DNA from: Colius striatus
Lineage: Eukaryota > Chordata > Aves > Coliiformes > Coliidae
Assembly: GCF_028858725.1 (NCBI RefSeq)
Contig: NC_084760.1
Location: 52,911,367 to 52,975,366, forward strand
Reading direction: 5' to 3'
Length of the DNA stretch: 64,000 nucleotides
This document shows positions 13,001-27,629 of this stretch, one piece after another. A program made the position numbers and the translations under genes. A model generated the notes under the pieces. That model did no database searches, was not told the DNA's origin, and saw nothing but the letters and a program-made list of their open reading frames with translations. Position 1 is the first letter of the stretch. Every line of letters begins with the position of its first letter.

Positions 13001-13949
13001 ATCATAAAATTCAATTAAGTTTGTGTATAGTTTGTGAAAGTATTTTGCCTTGTTTCTCTTTTAAAAGTTGTTGAATTAAACCACATTTTAAAAGCAGAGT
13101 ATCAAAACTAAAATGACTGAGGAATTTCACGACTACACGTTTCTGATTTAACAATACTAATTTTAAAACCGGCTTTAATGAATCTAGTATTATTTATGGA
13201 GGGTTATCTTTTGTAGCTCTGACAAGGCAAAATTGGCAGATATTTGCGTTTCAGAAACTGCTAGTAACATTTTTAGTTACCTACATTATTCCCTGTTCCA
13301 GAGTTTCTAAAATCAAGTGCATACTTGGAGAACTTACTTTGGAATCTAACGTGTAAGAGAAATAAGTACTAAATACTTCAGTCGATTTTAGTCTGTTCCA
13401 AATTTTGAGTCTGGTCGTATTTTCAACTACTGAGTGTCTAGGTGCTTTTTTTGCTTTACCAGTTAAGCACAGGCTGCTGAAGCTCTAGAGTATAAGCCTA
13501 AGTAGGAGAAACAGCTAATTATATCACCCTCATTGCTTTGGCCTCTATAGTCATCAGAAGGATTCATATGAGCTATTCCTAATCCAGCTTAAGTGAAAAC
13601 TGAATGATCTTAAATAGCTAAAAAGGAGTTTTGAATCATTTGGGATTGCATTTTTTTTTTCATCTGGGAAGCACCACCATACTGTATATAAGCAGCTTCC
13701 CTTTTGAATTCATCATTCATTTAAGCAACTAGATTTTGAAAACGTTTTATTTTCAATTTAGGACTTGATAAAATTGAATTTCTTCAGAGGCATGAAAATC
13801 AAGAGATCTACCAAAAGGCTTTTGAACTCATAGAACATTACTTTGGTGTGGAAGAAGAGGACTCCAGTATCGCACCACAGGTGGATGAAAGTCAACAGCA
13901 GTTTGTGTTTCAGCAGCAGGAGGCTCCAATGGAGGGGTTTCAGTTGTAA
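995..13949 (+). CDS. KPNA5: KPNA5, importin subunit alpha-6 (5' partial)
   Basis: Nuclear import adaptor: it binds classical nuclear localisation signals in the cytoplasm and hands cargo to importin-beta. Twelve coding exons are visible: 995-1096, 1179-1278, 2040-2134, 2932-3063, 3959-4047, 5202-5301, 6891-7054, 8181-8259, 8942-9067, 10157-10284, 12353-12531 and 13762-13949. All have GT/AG borders and compatible phases, giving 493 codons plus TAA. The armadillo repeats show the alpha-importin W...N arrays that line the NLS groove (WALTN, WALGN, WALSN, WTVSN, WAITN), and the protein ends in an acidic, Gln-rich tail closing GFQL. About 45 N-terminal residues (start codon and most of the importin-beta-binding domain) must lie upstream of base 1. 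KPNA1, KPNA5 and KPNA6 are close paralogues; the flanking FAM162B and GPRC6A decide for KPNA5. No frameshift or stop was seen. Confidence 0.96.
1179..1278 (+). CDS. KPNA5: KPNA5 coding exon (first helices)
   Basis: Encodes [13 protein letters not shown] followed by [15 protein letters not shown], the helices entering ARM repeat 1. It ends one base into a Glu codon. Donor GTATGT. Confidence 0.94.
2040..2134 (+). CDS. KPNA5: KPNA5 coding exon (ARM 1)
   Basis: Encodes [20 protein letters not shown] and on to NENYTLQ. The first two bases complete the split Glu codon. Donor GTGAGT. Confidence 0.95.
2932..3063 (+). CDS. KPNA5: KPNA5 coding exon (ARM 2, WALTN)
   Basis: 44 codons in phase 0 holding [14 protein letters not shown], a Trp/Asn pair of the major NLS-binding groove, and [15 protein letters not shown]. 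Donor GTAACT. Confidence 0.96.
3959..4047 (+). CDS. KPNA5: KPNA5 coding exon (ARM 3, WALGN)
   Basis: Encodes [18 protein letters not shown], the next Trp/Asn pair. It ends two bases into a Glu codon. Donor GTAAGT. Confidence 0.95.
5202..5301 (+). CDS. KPNA5: KPNA5 coding exon (ARM 4, WALSN)
   Basis: Encodes [20 protein letters not shown] and the NPPPDFSK linker. Acceptor TTGACAG, donor GTATAA. Confidence 0.95.
6891..7054 (+). CDS. KPNA5: KPNA5 coding exon (ARM 5)
   Basis: Encodes [20 protein letters not shown], then [16 protein letters not shown]. The groove Asn is Tyr here (WALSY), as I recall for human KPNA5. It ends two bases into the Met codon. Donor GTAAGT. Confidence 0.96.
7672..7745 (-). 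mobile_element. CR1 3'-end fragment
   Basis: Contains GAATCACAGAATGGTAGGAG followed by TTGGAAAGGAC, the reverse complement of the avian CR1 3' tail. It is a short 5'-truncated copy in a KPNA5 intron. Confidence 0.75.
8181..8259 (+). CDS. KPNA5: KPNA5 coding exon (ARM 6)
   Basis: Encodes [20 protein letters not shown] and DDIQTQ. The WxxxN motif is ALRAVGN here, the repeat without Trp in this family. Donor GTAAGA. Confidence 0.95.
8942..9067 (+). CDS. KPNA5: KPNA5 coding exon (ARM 7, WTVSN)
   Basis: 42 codons in phase 0. Encodes [20 protein letters not shown] and [17 protein letters not shown], the first Trp/Asn pair of the minor NLS groove. Donor GTAAAG. Confidence 0.96.
10157..10284 (+). 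CDS. KPNA5: KPNA5 coding exon (ARM 8, WAITN)
   Basis: Encodes [20 protein letters not shown] and [17 protein letters not shown]. It ends two bases into an Arg codon. Donor GTAAGT. Confidence 0.96.
11160..11735 (+). mobile_element. avian endogenous-retrovirus LTR-like fragment
   Basis: Non-coding repeat in the KPNA5 intron between the exons ending at 10284 and starting at 12353. Landmarks in order are GCTCACCACCCC, a purine-rich AAATAAAACCCAATG stretch, GCATGATGTTCTACAGTACG, TTTGGCTAGTTGGGG, GAGAAGCAGAAAAGGCC, CTCAGCAACGACCAAAACAT and CCAGCTACTGGGAAGAAAAT. I recognise this succession from LTR-type repeats that are common in bird genomes. No gag, pol or env remnants flank it, so it would be a decayed solo LTR. 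The orientation and family name are uncertain. The open frames across it are accidental. Confidence 0.6.
12353..12531 (+). CDS. KPNA5: KPNA5 coding exon (ARM 9-10)
   Basis: Encodes [20 protein letters not shown] through [19 protein letters not shown] and ALIEEAYG, the C-terminal repeats that bind the export factor CAS in this family. Donor GTAAGA. Confidence 0.95.
13762..13949 (+). CDS. KPNA5: KPNA5 last coding exon
   Basis: Encodes [20 protein letters not shown], an acidic stretch (VEEEDSS), a Gln-rich tail and the terminal EAPMEGFQL, then TAA at 13947-13949. The 3' UTR follows directly. Confidence 0.96.
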
Positions 13950-14425
13950 AGTACTGACAAAGTGAAGACAAGCAAAAAAATGTAAACACTTGTACGGTTT
14001 GGCATTTTATGGTTTGTTTGTTTTTTTCCCTGGAGGTCTTTTCGTTATGGCCAAAGTTAGAGAAGTTGCATCTGTTTTGCAGAAATAGATGAAGAAAAGC
14101 AGCTCATGCACTTTTATATATTGTGTTAGATACAACTGTTCTTTGTTTTGTATTTGTGTTTTTCATTATCTCCTATGTACAGAAAACAACTGTGAGTAAT
14201 CATGTCTAAAGTAAAGCATTAAATGTGATTTAACAAGAACTGTTAAGCTAAGATTTAGTAGGATTTTAGGTAGTGGTTCTGAATTTCTTACGTAGTCTCA
14301 AACTGCATATCAGCAATACAGTTACTGACAGTTGCATTTTTGGCAGTAGGCTTGACTTGCCCAGTCTCTATTAAAATCTACCTCTTGTATTGAAGCAGAA
14401 ACGTTGCTTCGGAACTAAGGCATGA

Positions 14426-14431
14426 AATAAA
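14426..14431 (+). terminator. KPNA5: KPNA5 proximal poly(A) signal
   Basis: Canonical AATAAA about 480 bases after the stop codon, in CATGAAATAAAGATGAG. A candidate for a short 3' UTR isoform. Confidence 0.5.
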
Positions 14432-17396
14432 GATGAGCTTGTAAGAAGCTGAATTGGAATGTGAAAAATATTTATTTAAATTGTGAAACTTTTATGCATT
14501 ACTTACTTTACAACACGCTGTAGGAATTTATTTATAAAATGTATTTAAAGACATAATAGATATACATGTGTAATGCTGATCACTTAGTATAATACTGAAT
14601 ATTTGAAAAAGCTTTTCCTGAATTATATGGGAAGAGGACTATTTCTGAGGTTTTCAAATTGGAGTCAGAGCAGAGAGCTTGGTCATTTGATGTTAATTAG
14701 CTCTGTAATTAAAGCTGCTAAATGGGATTAAAAGTCAGCCACAAATTCCTTCCAGTGCTTTGCAGTGGAAGCAGTTGCTGTAGTTACCATGAGAATGCTG
14801 CGATTTATGAATGACAGAAATGGTGATTTGCACAAATCACCAAGCAGATGGTTTACAGCTGTCTCTTGTCAAAATCTGATAACATCGCTTCAGTTTGAGA
14901 AACAGTGCAATGTTTGCCTTTCTAGTAGAGTGGCTTCTTAAAAGTTTAGGCAGCAGGTGTTATTTTTTTGACCAAATGCGCTACAGCCACTTGAATTGTT
15001 CTTTAACTCGGTTTTCTTTTGGTAAGACAATAGGAATGCTACAGTGGAGAACGATTAGCAAATTGCTCCTTTCCAGTTGAAGGAAAAGTTTGTTGAACTG
15101 TAAATAGCATTTAGTGTGTGGACACCAAAACTAACTAGAAGTTACTGTCATCTAAATATTTAGGCTCTACAGTATACAGTGTTTGCTGTTTGACCACTAA
15201 AAGAAATAGAACTCTAATATTTACGTTAACAATTTTGAATACAGAAAAACGTGTGCTCTGCTTTGACTTGCATATAAGTAGTGTTTCTGGTGCATTAGTA
15301 GTATATCTAATTTGGAGATACTAATACTTTGGGATAACTCTGAAGTATGATTACTTTTTATTACCTGTAATTAATGCATTAACAGCAAACTCCTGGGTTA
15401 AGTGAAATCCTTGACATATGAGAGCATTTTGTGCTTCACAAAAAGCTGCAATTTAAAGTTACTTAGCCCGTGGCACTGTGCTTGTCACTAATCAATGTTT
15501 TAATGCACTGAAAAATACAGGTTAAAGATGGTATCATGTACAGTACCATTTTCTATTTAGACTTTTTTTTACATGCAAGTTAAGATTCTAAGATGTTTCA
15601 CTTTGATGTTACAGCAATATATACTATATTGTAATTGAATGTGGGACTTGAAGTGGATTTTCTAAGATTAATGGTCAGTTTTGACTAAGATGTCACTGGG
15701 AGGGAAGAAACTACTTTCTGAAGTCTTTTTAGTGGCAGATAGAAATGTATATAGGAGTGCTGTTACTTTACGAACTCTGAATAATGAGATATTTTAGCAA
15801 ATGACACTTTAAACCTAGATTTGTACAGCATACAACAGTTTTGAACAGTGTGAAACTATTGAGTACAGCTGCCAAATTTTCATAGAATATTAGATGATTG
15901 TATTTGTGTCCTTTTTACTCTCATAGTTTTAGGTTTTCATATACTGACCTTCCTTCTTTCCTCCCCCATTCACTTTGTTCAAAGTACAGGGTAACAATCA
16001 TGAAAGTTAAACAGGATTATTAGTAAATGCTGAACTTCAGTGTTCTTCTAGTGTAAGAAAATTATTCAGGTAACAGGGTATTCCATTGTTTCTAACAACC
16101 TTGTTTTGATAACGTAACCAGCTGTGCCTGCTTTTTATTTGGAGAACCCTGTAAAAACTGCATTTCTTAAGCCTCTCTAAACCAAATCCGAACTACAAAA
16201 ATCTTAATTAAAAGACTTGAAAATGAAGAAAAGAGGGGATGTTTAAAGTATTACATTTGTTTTGACATAATGTCTTCAGTTTTGTGGATATATTATTTGG
16301 TATGTGTGAATGGTTAGTGACTGCACTTTATGCATTTAGGTAAGCTATATTTCATGCCTCTGATACATTTAAATGTAATGGTTTAAAAGGGAACTAAAAT
16401 TGATGGACTTTGGCTAATGAAAGTCATTATTTAAACTCAACAGATGGTATACCCTAAAATGGATTAAAACTAATAATGAAAAGGATAAATGTACAGGATG
16501 GCCTCTTCTGTTTTATCACAGACTTTACATCACGCTTTGTTAAAAGCACTTAAGTGAACAATATAAAACCAGAGGTGATGACTTAAGGTCAGCTCTGGTG
16601 CAGTCGTTTGCAGGTAGGAGTATGAATGTGATGGTGTTGCCTAAACAGATGAAACCAGCGTGGAGATAAAGAGAAGTAACTGAGAAGAAAATCTCTCCAC
16701 GTTTGGTATTTTGTATGTTTTCTGAATTGCCTCATCAATTACAGGGTTTTGACTTTATTAAAAGGGTACCATTTGTTCTGCTTAAATGTGATAGTAACTA
16801 GCTAATCTATGCAACTATGCATTTTTTTAGTTCCCTGCACTTGATACACTGAATCATATCTGATTTTTTTCATCTTTGCACTTTTGTCTGAGGACTGGTT
16901 CATACAGCTTTTTAATTTTCTAGTATTTGCTTTAAACACTGTTGCTAGCAGCAATCAGAAAATAGTAATAATGTTGGCACAGGAATAACTTAGCTGTAGA
17001 ACAAGTTTGCAACTGGAAAATATTTCTTGTCGGGTTTGTCTTACAAAAACAATAAAAAATAGAAAAGGTGCACTATTGTCTTTCCTCCATGGTTAGTTCT
17101 CAGTGGGTTTAGATTTTTTGAACTGTACAGCTGAAGATTTTTGTAACGTGTCTGCCACTTGATATGTGAAGTTTAACGGTGACCTGAAGAGTTCACTGAC
17201 ATGTGAAATGAGAAATTTCAGTTACTTATGGCACAATTTCTTCATATAACGTGTGGAAGCTAAAATGCCTGTACTAACTTCAGATAGTAATAGTGCATCT
17301 TTAAACCCAGGCTAAAGGCCCATTACTGTAACAGAACACATTATGAGTAGTATGCAATATTACGGAATGTTAAATCTCAAAATACCTACAGAAACC

Positions 17397-17402
17397 AATA
17401 AA
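17397..17402 (+). terminator. KPNA5: KPNA5 distal poly(A) signal
   Basis: AATAAA on the + strand, 31 bases before the FAM162B signal on the opposite strand. A likely end of the long KPNA5 transcript. Confidence 0.5.
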
Positions 17403-17427
17403 ACCTATTTTACAGATGTTTGCTGTA

Positions 17428-17433
17428 TTTATT
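17428..17433 (-). terminator. FAM162B: FAM162B poly(A) signal
   Basis: TTTATT on the + strand reads AATAAA on the minus strand, about 435 bases beyond the FAM162B stop. Transcripts ending 10-25 bases past it would reach the last bases of the KPNA5 3' UTR. Confidence 0.5.
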
Positions 17434-17868
17434 TAGTGTTTGGGTAAGCGTGGCTTCTTAAGCTAGAAAACCCAAGTGCTGTTCTGAATGTGGCAGTGAA
17501 GCAAATGAATTCCAGCTGCCTGACTGGTATGCTGTAACACTGGACTCTCACCAGACAGAAAATTTGGGATGTAGTACGTTTTCTAAATACCTAACCCAAC
17601 ATACCTGACGTTCCTAGGACACTATTTCACCTCCTTTGAAATTAATTACTGCTTTTAATCATGCAAAACATTCTGCTTCCTCTGCCCCAAGCATATTGAG
17701 TATCTCTCTAGTAAGAGAGACCCACACTTTCTTTTTTGCGTTCCTCTAACAACCTGTGCTGGCTCCAGTATCTTCCAACACCCCAGCAGTCCATTCGTTG
17801 CTGAAATCCAGGAATCCCTCTTGGCAGCGGTTCTGCTCCTCCACAGCCCTTGGGCAATTCCTAGGAAG

Positions 17869-22788
<4,920 letters not shown>

Positions 22789-23130
22789 GGTCAGGGCGGC
22801 GGGGAGCGCCGGCATCCTCTGCCTCGCCGGGACCTTACTGTGCCTCGGCGGGCGCGGGAGCGGCTCCGCCCCATCGAGCATCCCCAGCCGCTCCCCGAGG
22901 CGAGGCGAGGCGGGACTGCTGCCGGCGAAAGAGGCTGGTCCTGCTACGGAGCCATCCCGCTCACCTCACGCCCTCCGAAGCTGGTGCTCTGTCTTAGGCG
23001 CTTCGACATCCCAAGTCGGAATGCGGTTCACGTAACAACCGCGGTGATTCTGCAGCATGTTGTAGCGCCCGGTGGACTCAGGTCTCACAACATGGATCTG
23101 CCCGCATCGGTTTCTTGTCATTTTGCCACT

Positions 23131-23240
23131 TTCAGAATCACACAGTCATTTTGATTGGAAAAGACCTTCGAGATCATCAAGTCGAACCACTAACCTAACA
23201 CCGCCAAACCCATCCCTCAGCACATCGTCTGTGGGTCTTT
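23131..23240 (-). mobile_element. CR1-type 3'-end fragment
   Basis: AGAATCACACAGTCATTTTG, TTGGAAAAGACCTTCGAGAT and CCACTAACCTAACACCGCCA form the antisense 3' end of a second CR1 subfamily. It lies just upstream of the FAM162B CpG island. Confidence 0.7.
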
Positions 23241-23430
23241 TCAAAAGAGGTTTCAGACGTACAGATTCTTACCACATGCCTTTCTGTTTACTTCAACCGA
23301 AAAGCTGTGGTTTTTTTTTTTTTAATTTATTTTTTGAGTTTTTTTCCCTTTCACATCTTGAACGGAGTAAACCTGTTTTGTTTGGTTTGTTTTGTTTTGT
23401 TTTCTAAGCAAAAGAATTCAAAACTCGGTA

Positions 23431-23440
23431 CCAATCAGCG
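23431..23440 (+). promoter_or_regulatory. CCAAT box
   Basis: CCAATCAGCG matches the NF-Y consensus closely. It lies about 640 bases upstream of the FAM162B ATG and 118 bases upstream of the ATG at 23549, so it could serve either direction. Confidence 0.4.
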
Positions 23441-23548
23441 GCAGATTTTACATCCGCCAACCAAAAGCAGAACGCCTCCTACTGCTCAGAGGAAGCCTTG
23501 CTCCCCAGGGATAGATAAAACTGCCCTGTGCTCAGCGTGGTAGCAAGA

Positions 23549-25759
23549 ATGAGCCATCTTGAACAATTTGTGGTCAAAAGCTCCGGTTACCTATTTTCAG
23601 GAGCAGAGCCAGAGGTAAGCGGCGTTTTGTTTTGGGTTTTTTTTTTTTTTTGTTTGTTTTTTTTGTTTTTTTCCCCAAAAGCAAATTTATGAGTAGAGAA
23701 AATCAGAAATTTGACACCAAAGTGAGCTCTAGTGTCCTCCATTTCCATTTATTTATTTATTTATTTTTAATGCTATTTGGACAACATTTTGTTCTGGAAA
23801 GATAATCAAAAAAGCACTCTCTTTTCAGTAAGTAGTCCCATGGCGATGCTTTCTTGTTCACACATGTAGAGTTTCCATTCTGAAATCATTAAAGTAACAA
23901 AATGTCCCTATTATTGGTAAAATATCAAAGCCATTCCAATGCATTTAACTCGTACTAACTTTAAAAAAAATCAAAATCAATCTTCCCACATTCTACTTAT
24001 GAAAAAATATTTCTGTTTTCAAATGAGCCTCTCCTTAAACAGAAGAACCCTGCTCCCTGAATCAAATTTCCACATGGGCTTTCTTATGTCCTTCTAAAAA
24101 TAACGAGAAAGTATACACCTCTTTGTGCACACCTCTCTCACACCCACCTCCTTCACCCCCCACCCTCTTAGCAGCTCTGTCCTATTTCAGAAAGTTTTTG
24201 GGCAGATGAAAACACATCCATAGAAACGATCTAGAGTGTGATACTGCAGTTATAGTCTGCCCATAGCCCCTTTGTTCTTGCCTTCTTCCTGCTCAGATCA
24301 GTGTAGTGTCAAGCAGTGTTCCTTGTCTCTGGAGACACAGCTGGGAAGGATGGGAAGATTCAGTACATATTGGCTGGGCTGCTGAGGATCATATGAGCAG
24401 AATCCCAAATGCTGGTATTAGTCACATAATCACAGAATCTTAAGGGTTGGAAAGGACCTTGAAAGATCATCTAGTCCAACCCCCCTGCAAAAGGACCACC
24501 TAGAGTAGGACACACAGGAACTCGTCCAGGTGGGTTTTGAATTTCTCAAAAGAAGAAGACTCAACACCCATCTGGGCAGCCTGTTCCCGTACTCCATCAC
24601 CCTCACAGGGAAGAAATTCTTCCTCGTGTTTCTTTGGAACCGCTTATGTTCCAGCTTGTACCCGTTGCCCCTTGTCCTATCATTGGGCATCACTGAGAAC
24701 AGCCTGGCTCCATCCTCCTCACACCATCCTCCTTTATGGATTTGTAAACTTTAATGAGGTCACCCCTCAGTCTCCTCCAAGATAAAGACCCCCAGCTCCC
24801 TCAGTCTTTCATGATAAGGGAGATGCTCCACTCCATCATCTTACTGGTCCTGTGCTGAACTCTCTCCAGTAGCTCCCTGTCCTTGAACTGAGGAAGATCA
24901 TCTGATCACCTCGGTCCCCTGATCATCTTGGTGTCCCTGCACTGGACTCTCTCCAGAAGTTCTCTGTCCCTCTTGAGCTGGGGAGCCCAGAACTGGACAC
25001 AGGACTCCAGATGAGGCCTCACCAGGGCAGAGTAGAGGGGTAGAAGAACCTCCCTTGACCTGCTGGCTACTCTCTTCTTGATTCCATTGGCCTTCTTGGC
25101 CACAAGGGCACATTGCTGGCTCATGTTTAGTGTATTATCAACCAGGATTTCCAGGTCTCTCTGACATTTGAAGTACATAACATGGCCTGTTTCTTATTTT
25201 CTGCCACGTCTAGCTAGTATGACTATTACATCCCCTCAGCTCCATTGTTGACTGTGCTCCATGCAGAAGATCTAAGAAGCTGGAGAAGCAAACAAAACAT
25301 GCAAGGCTCAAGGACAGAGGGGACTCAGTGGCACTGCCAAAGCGGACAAGACATTTGGATGTAGTTGAGGAGTTCCTAGGGAAATGAGACATGGAATGTG
25401 TTTAACACTAGATCAATCACAACAGAACTTCTCATTGTTTTTATTTTTTCACTCATATGTGTGCTTTTATGCTCTTCCTTTTAAATTCTGCCATATGTGA
25501 TGCCTTTCCTTAAAGATGTCTCTGCAGAGACCTTCATATTGCTGTCATCATGCCCTGTTCCTCAATACACTTTCCTCATTGTCCTGTAGGCTGGATTGCC
25601 CTGCCATACTTAGTTATCACCCTAAAGGACATTCTTAAGAAGCATGTTGAGACTACTGGGTGGAAACAATACGTAGGTGCATGTATTGCTACTTGTTCAA
25701 GGCCAGACCAAAGTTCATGGGGAAAGGTAATGAAATTAAGCAAGTCAACTCAATTTTAA
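23549..25759 (+). CDS. possible unrecognised three-exon gene
   Basis: Speculative model: exons 23549-23614 ([22 protein letters not shown], donor GTAAGC), 24297-24414 (acceptor CTTCCTGCTCAG, donor GTATTA) and 25590-25759 (acceptor ATTGTCCTGTAG, ending SKSTQF and TAA). Phases are compatible and give 117 residues. AATAAA follows at 25832-25837, and a GATAAA box plus a CCAAT box precede it. I do not recognise the protein and see no domain. Exon 3 ([20 protein letters not shown], then [16 protein letters not shown]) looks the most protein-like; exon 2 is the weakest. It may instead be a non-coding transcript or chance. Another possible path leaves exon 3 at GTAATG (25728) for an acceptor CAG at 25937-25939. 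Confidence 0.22.
23624..23673. repeat. poly-T / TTTG tract
   Basis: T-rich low-complexity run broken by G, just after the donor site at 23615. Confidence 0.8.
23747..23767. repeat. (TTTA)n microsatellite
   Basis: Five tandem ATTT units. Confidence 0.85.
24425..24900 (-). mobile_element. CR1 retroposon fragment (first of two)
   Basis: Begins with CACAGAATCTTAAGGGTTGG, the antisense CR1 3' end, and runs to TCCAGTAGCTCCCTGTCCTT. It stops where a second CR1 copy of the same orientation begins. Confidence 0.9.
24905..25180 (-). mobile_element. CR1 retroposon fragment (second of two)
   Basis: Restarts at CCCCTGATCATCTTGG and repeats the segment already passed at 24830-24895 before continuing upstream into ORF2 (minus strand [20 protein letters not shown]). 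It closely resembles the copy at 19495-20160. Confidence 0.88.
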
Positions 25760-25831
25760 ATAACAATATGGCTTTAATCATCTGCTTTCCTCGTATCTTC
25801 AAGACATGACATGCTCAACACTTTTGAAAAC

Positions 25832-25837
25832 AATAAA
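25832..25837 (+). terminator. AATAAA after the possible gene
   Basis: Canonical poly(A) signal 73 bases beyond the TAA at 25757-25759. It is meaningful only if the gene model is real. Confidence 0.3.
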
Positions 25838-25839
25838 TA

Positions 25840-27629
25840 CAGATACAATGTTGGAGCCAGATTAACTTTTTTAACCAGCTGAATGCTGAAAGTCATTGTG
25901 CAATGTAAGCTTTGCTTCTCTTTGTGCTGCTTTGGCAGTCAAATTGCAGTAATTTTACCCTTATTGTACATCATTTCATATTCAGAACAGTATTTGCAAC
26001 AACTGATATATCAACAGCATTCATCATATAAATACATGTACATAAACTTTCATTCTTCCAGTCAGCTGTTACTCAAATATATATATATATATCTCTATAA
26101 ATTACACTCCTACCATTCAAATGACTTAAAAATTGTCTTCAAACGTCTGGATTACATACATAGTCTACATGTCACAGTAATTTAATTTCCCGTGTGCATT
26201 GTCAAAATGTGATTTATATCTATTTTTAACAAAATATTAGTAGAAAAAATCATATGGATATGGTTTCCAATTTGTAAATACAAATGATTTGAAACCAGAT
26301 ATGTCATAAATAACAGTTTCACAGTATGTCTGCCTAACACCAAATTTACTGCATTTTATTTTGGCCTGTCATAACATCCAGTTATTCCAGACCTAAGCAG
26401 AAGCATGAGCAAAACTCAAGGAATTTCATGTTGTTTCACAGTAACATGGCAAAGAAGCAAAAATGACAAAGTTTCTGTGGTCTGAGCCATGCAGTTTAGG
26501 AACATGATAAAATATTGTTCAGAGTCCTGGACTGACAATAGAGCTCTACTGTTTAGTGTTTGAAAAAGCTATGAGGTACTGTTGTCCTGACAGAAATACT
26601 CTTCCTTCTCTGAACGTGCCTTTTGCCTCTTGTTCATGGAGCTGCAGAGCAGAGACTCATCCAGTATCAGTTCATTCTTGTGCTCTTTGTATGTGTCAGA
26701 ATGGTGCATTGTCAATTTTCTTCTTCAAAATCTTTTAAAATGTGTACCAGAAAAGCTAAAATTCCCTGGATGCTCTCATGCTGATCCTAGTTGGTACATT
26801 ACTTATGCTAATGAGAGTGATCAATTAGTGAGTTTGAGTTTTGATGTTACATATTGACATTACTTACTCAACTAAGGGAAGTAAGATGCATGAGATGAGC
26901 CAGTGTATTTCCTCTGAGTATGGGAGAAAAGTAGATGACTGCATGTCTAACTGCACAGCTCCAGGGAAATGATTTCATTTTTTTACATAGACTTGTTTCA
27001 AATTCATTATCATCTTATTAATTACAAGGAATTTTGAAAGTTATTACAGCACTTGTCTGTAACCAGGTGTGCAATTTTTGAGAGGAGAAAAAAAAAGGCT
27101 TCACTGATACCAGGTGAAAAGGGCTACATTTGGATGTCCAGGAGAATGGAAAGCCTATCTTAAAAATGGAGACTAAAGGACTGGCCTTGTTTATCCTAGC
27201 AAACAAAGGCTGGGAAAGGATTCTGTTTGATCTGTAAACCAGATCCAGGTGAGAAGAAGAGCTCGTTAAACAATTGGGCATCAAAGATGCAAACAAAGTG
27301 GAGTAAAACCGTACATTCCTGCCTACATGTCTGTCAGAAATAATGATTTCCAGGCACTTCTGCTTCACTTTGGGAAGTCAGATTGCAGAATAGGCTCCTG
27401 CAGGTCCACATGACAGGTCTGGGAAAGGAAAGGAGATGCTGAAGGGGACTGCACCTCATGGTGCCTGTGGGAGCAGGGTCTGGACTCTGTGATGAAGGAG
27501 AGCCTTGCGAATTGGTAATGGATAACTGCTCAAGTACCAGAGGAGAAGGCACTTTTGTGTGACCTGCTCTCTTTGGAGATGGCAAAAGTGGCTCTCAAAG
27601 ATGGCTTTTCATCTTCTCATACTGCCTAG
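25840..27629. other. intergenic, including probable GPRC6A 3' UTR
   Basis: AT-rich, with no supportable gene. It holds an (AT)n run at 26077-26092. TTTATT at 26355-26360 reads AATAAA on the minus strand and is a candidate GPRC6A poly(A) signal, 1.3 kb beyond its stop. Confidence 0.45.

Larger units (their letters stand above)
13950..17420 (+). other. KPNA5: KPNA5 3' UTR
   Basis: AT-rich, gene-free stretch after the KPNA5 stop. Poly(A) signals AATAAA occur at 14426-14431 (proximal), 17051-17056 and 17397-17402 (distal), so short and roughly 3.4-kb 3' UTR forms are both possible. The distal end meets the FAM162B 3' end. The extent is inferred from these signals only. Confidence 0.6.

Noticed and set aside
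23029-23034. Hypoxia-response core (CACGT) near FAM162B
   Set aside because: A single five-base core outside the densest part of the island is expected by chance, though FAM162A is a hypoxia target.
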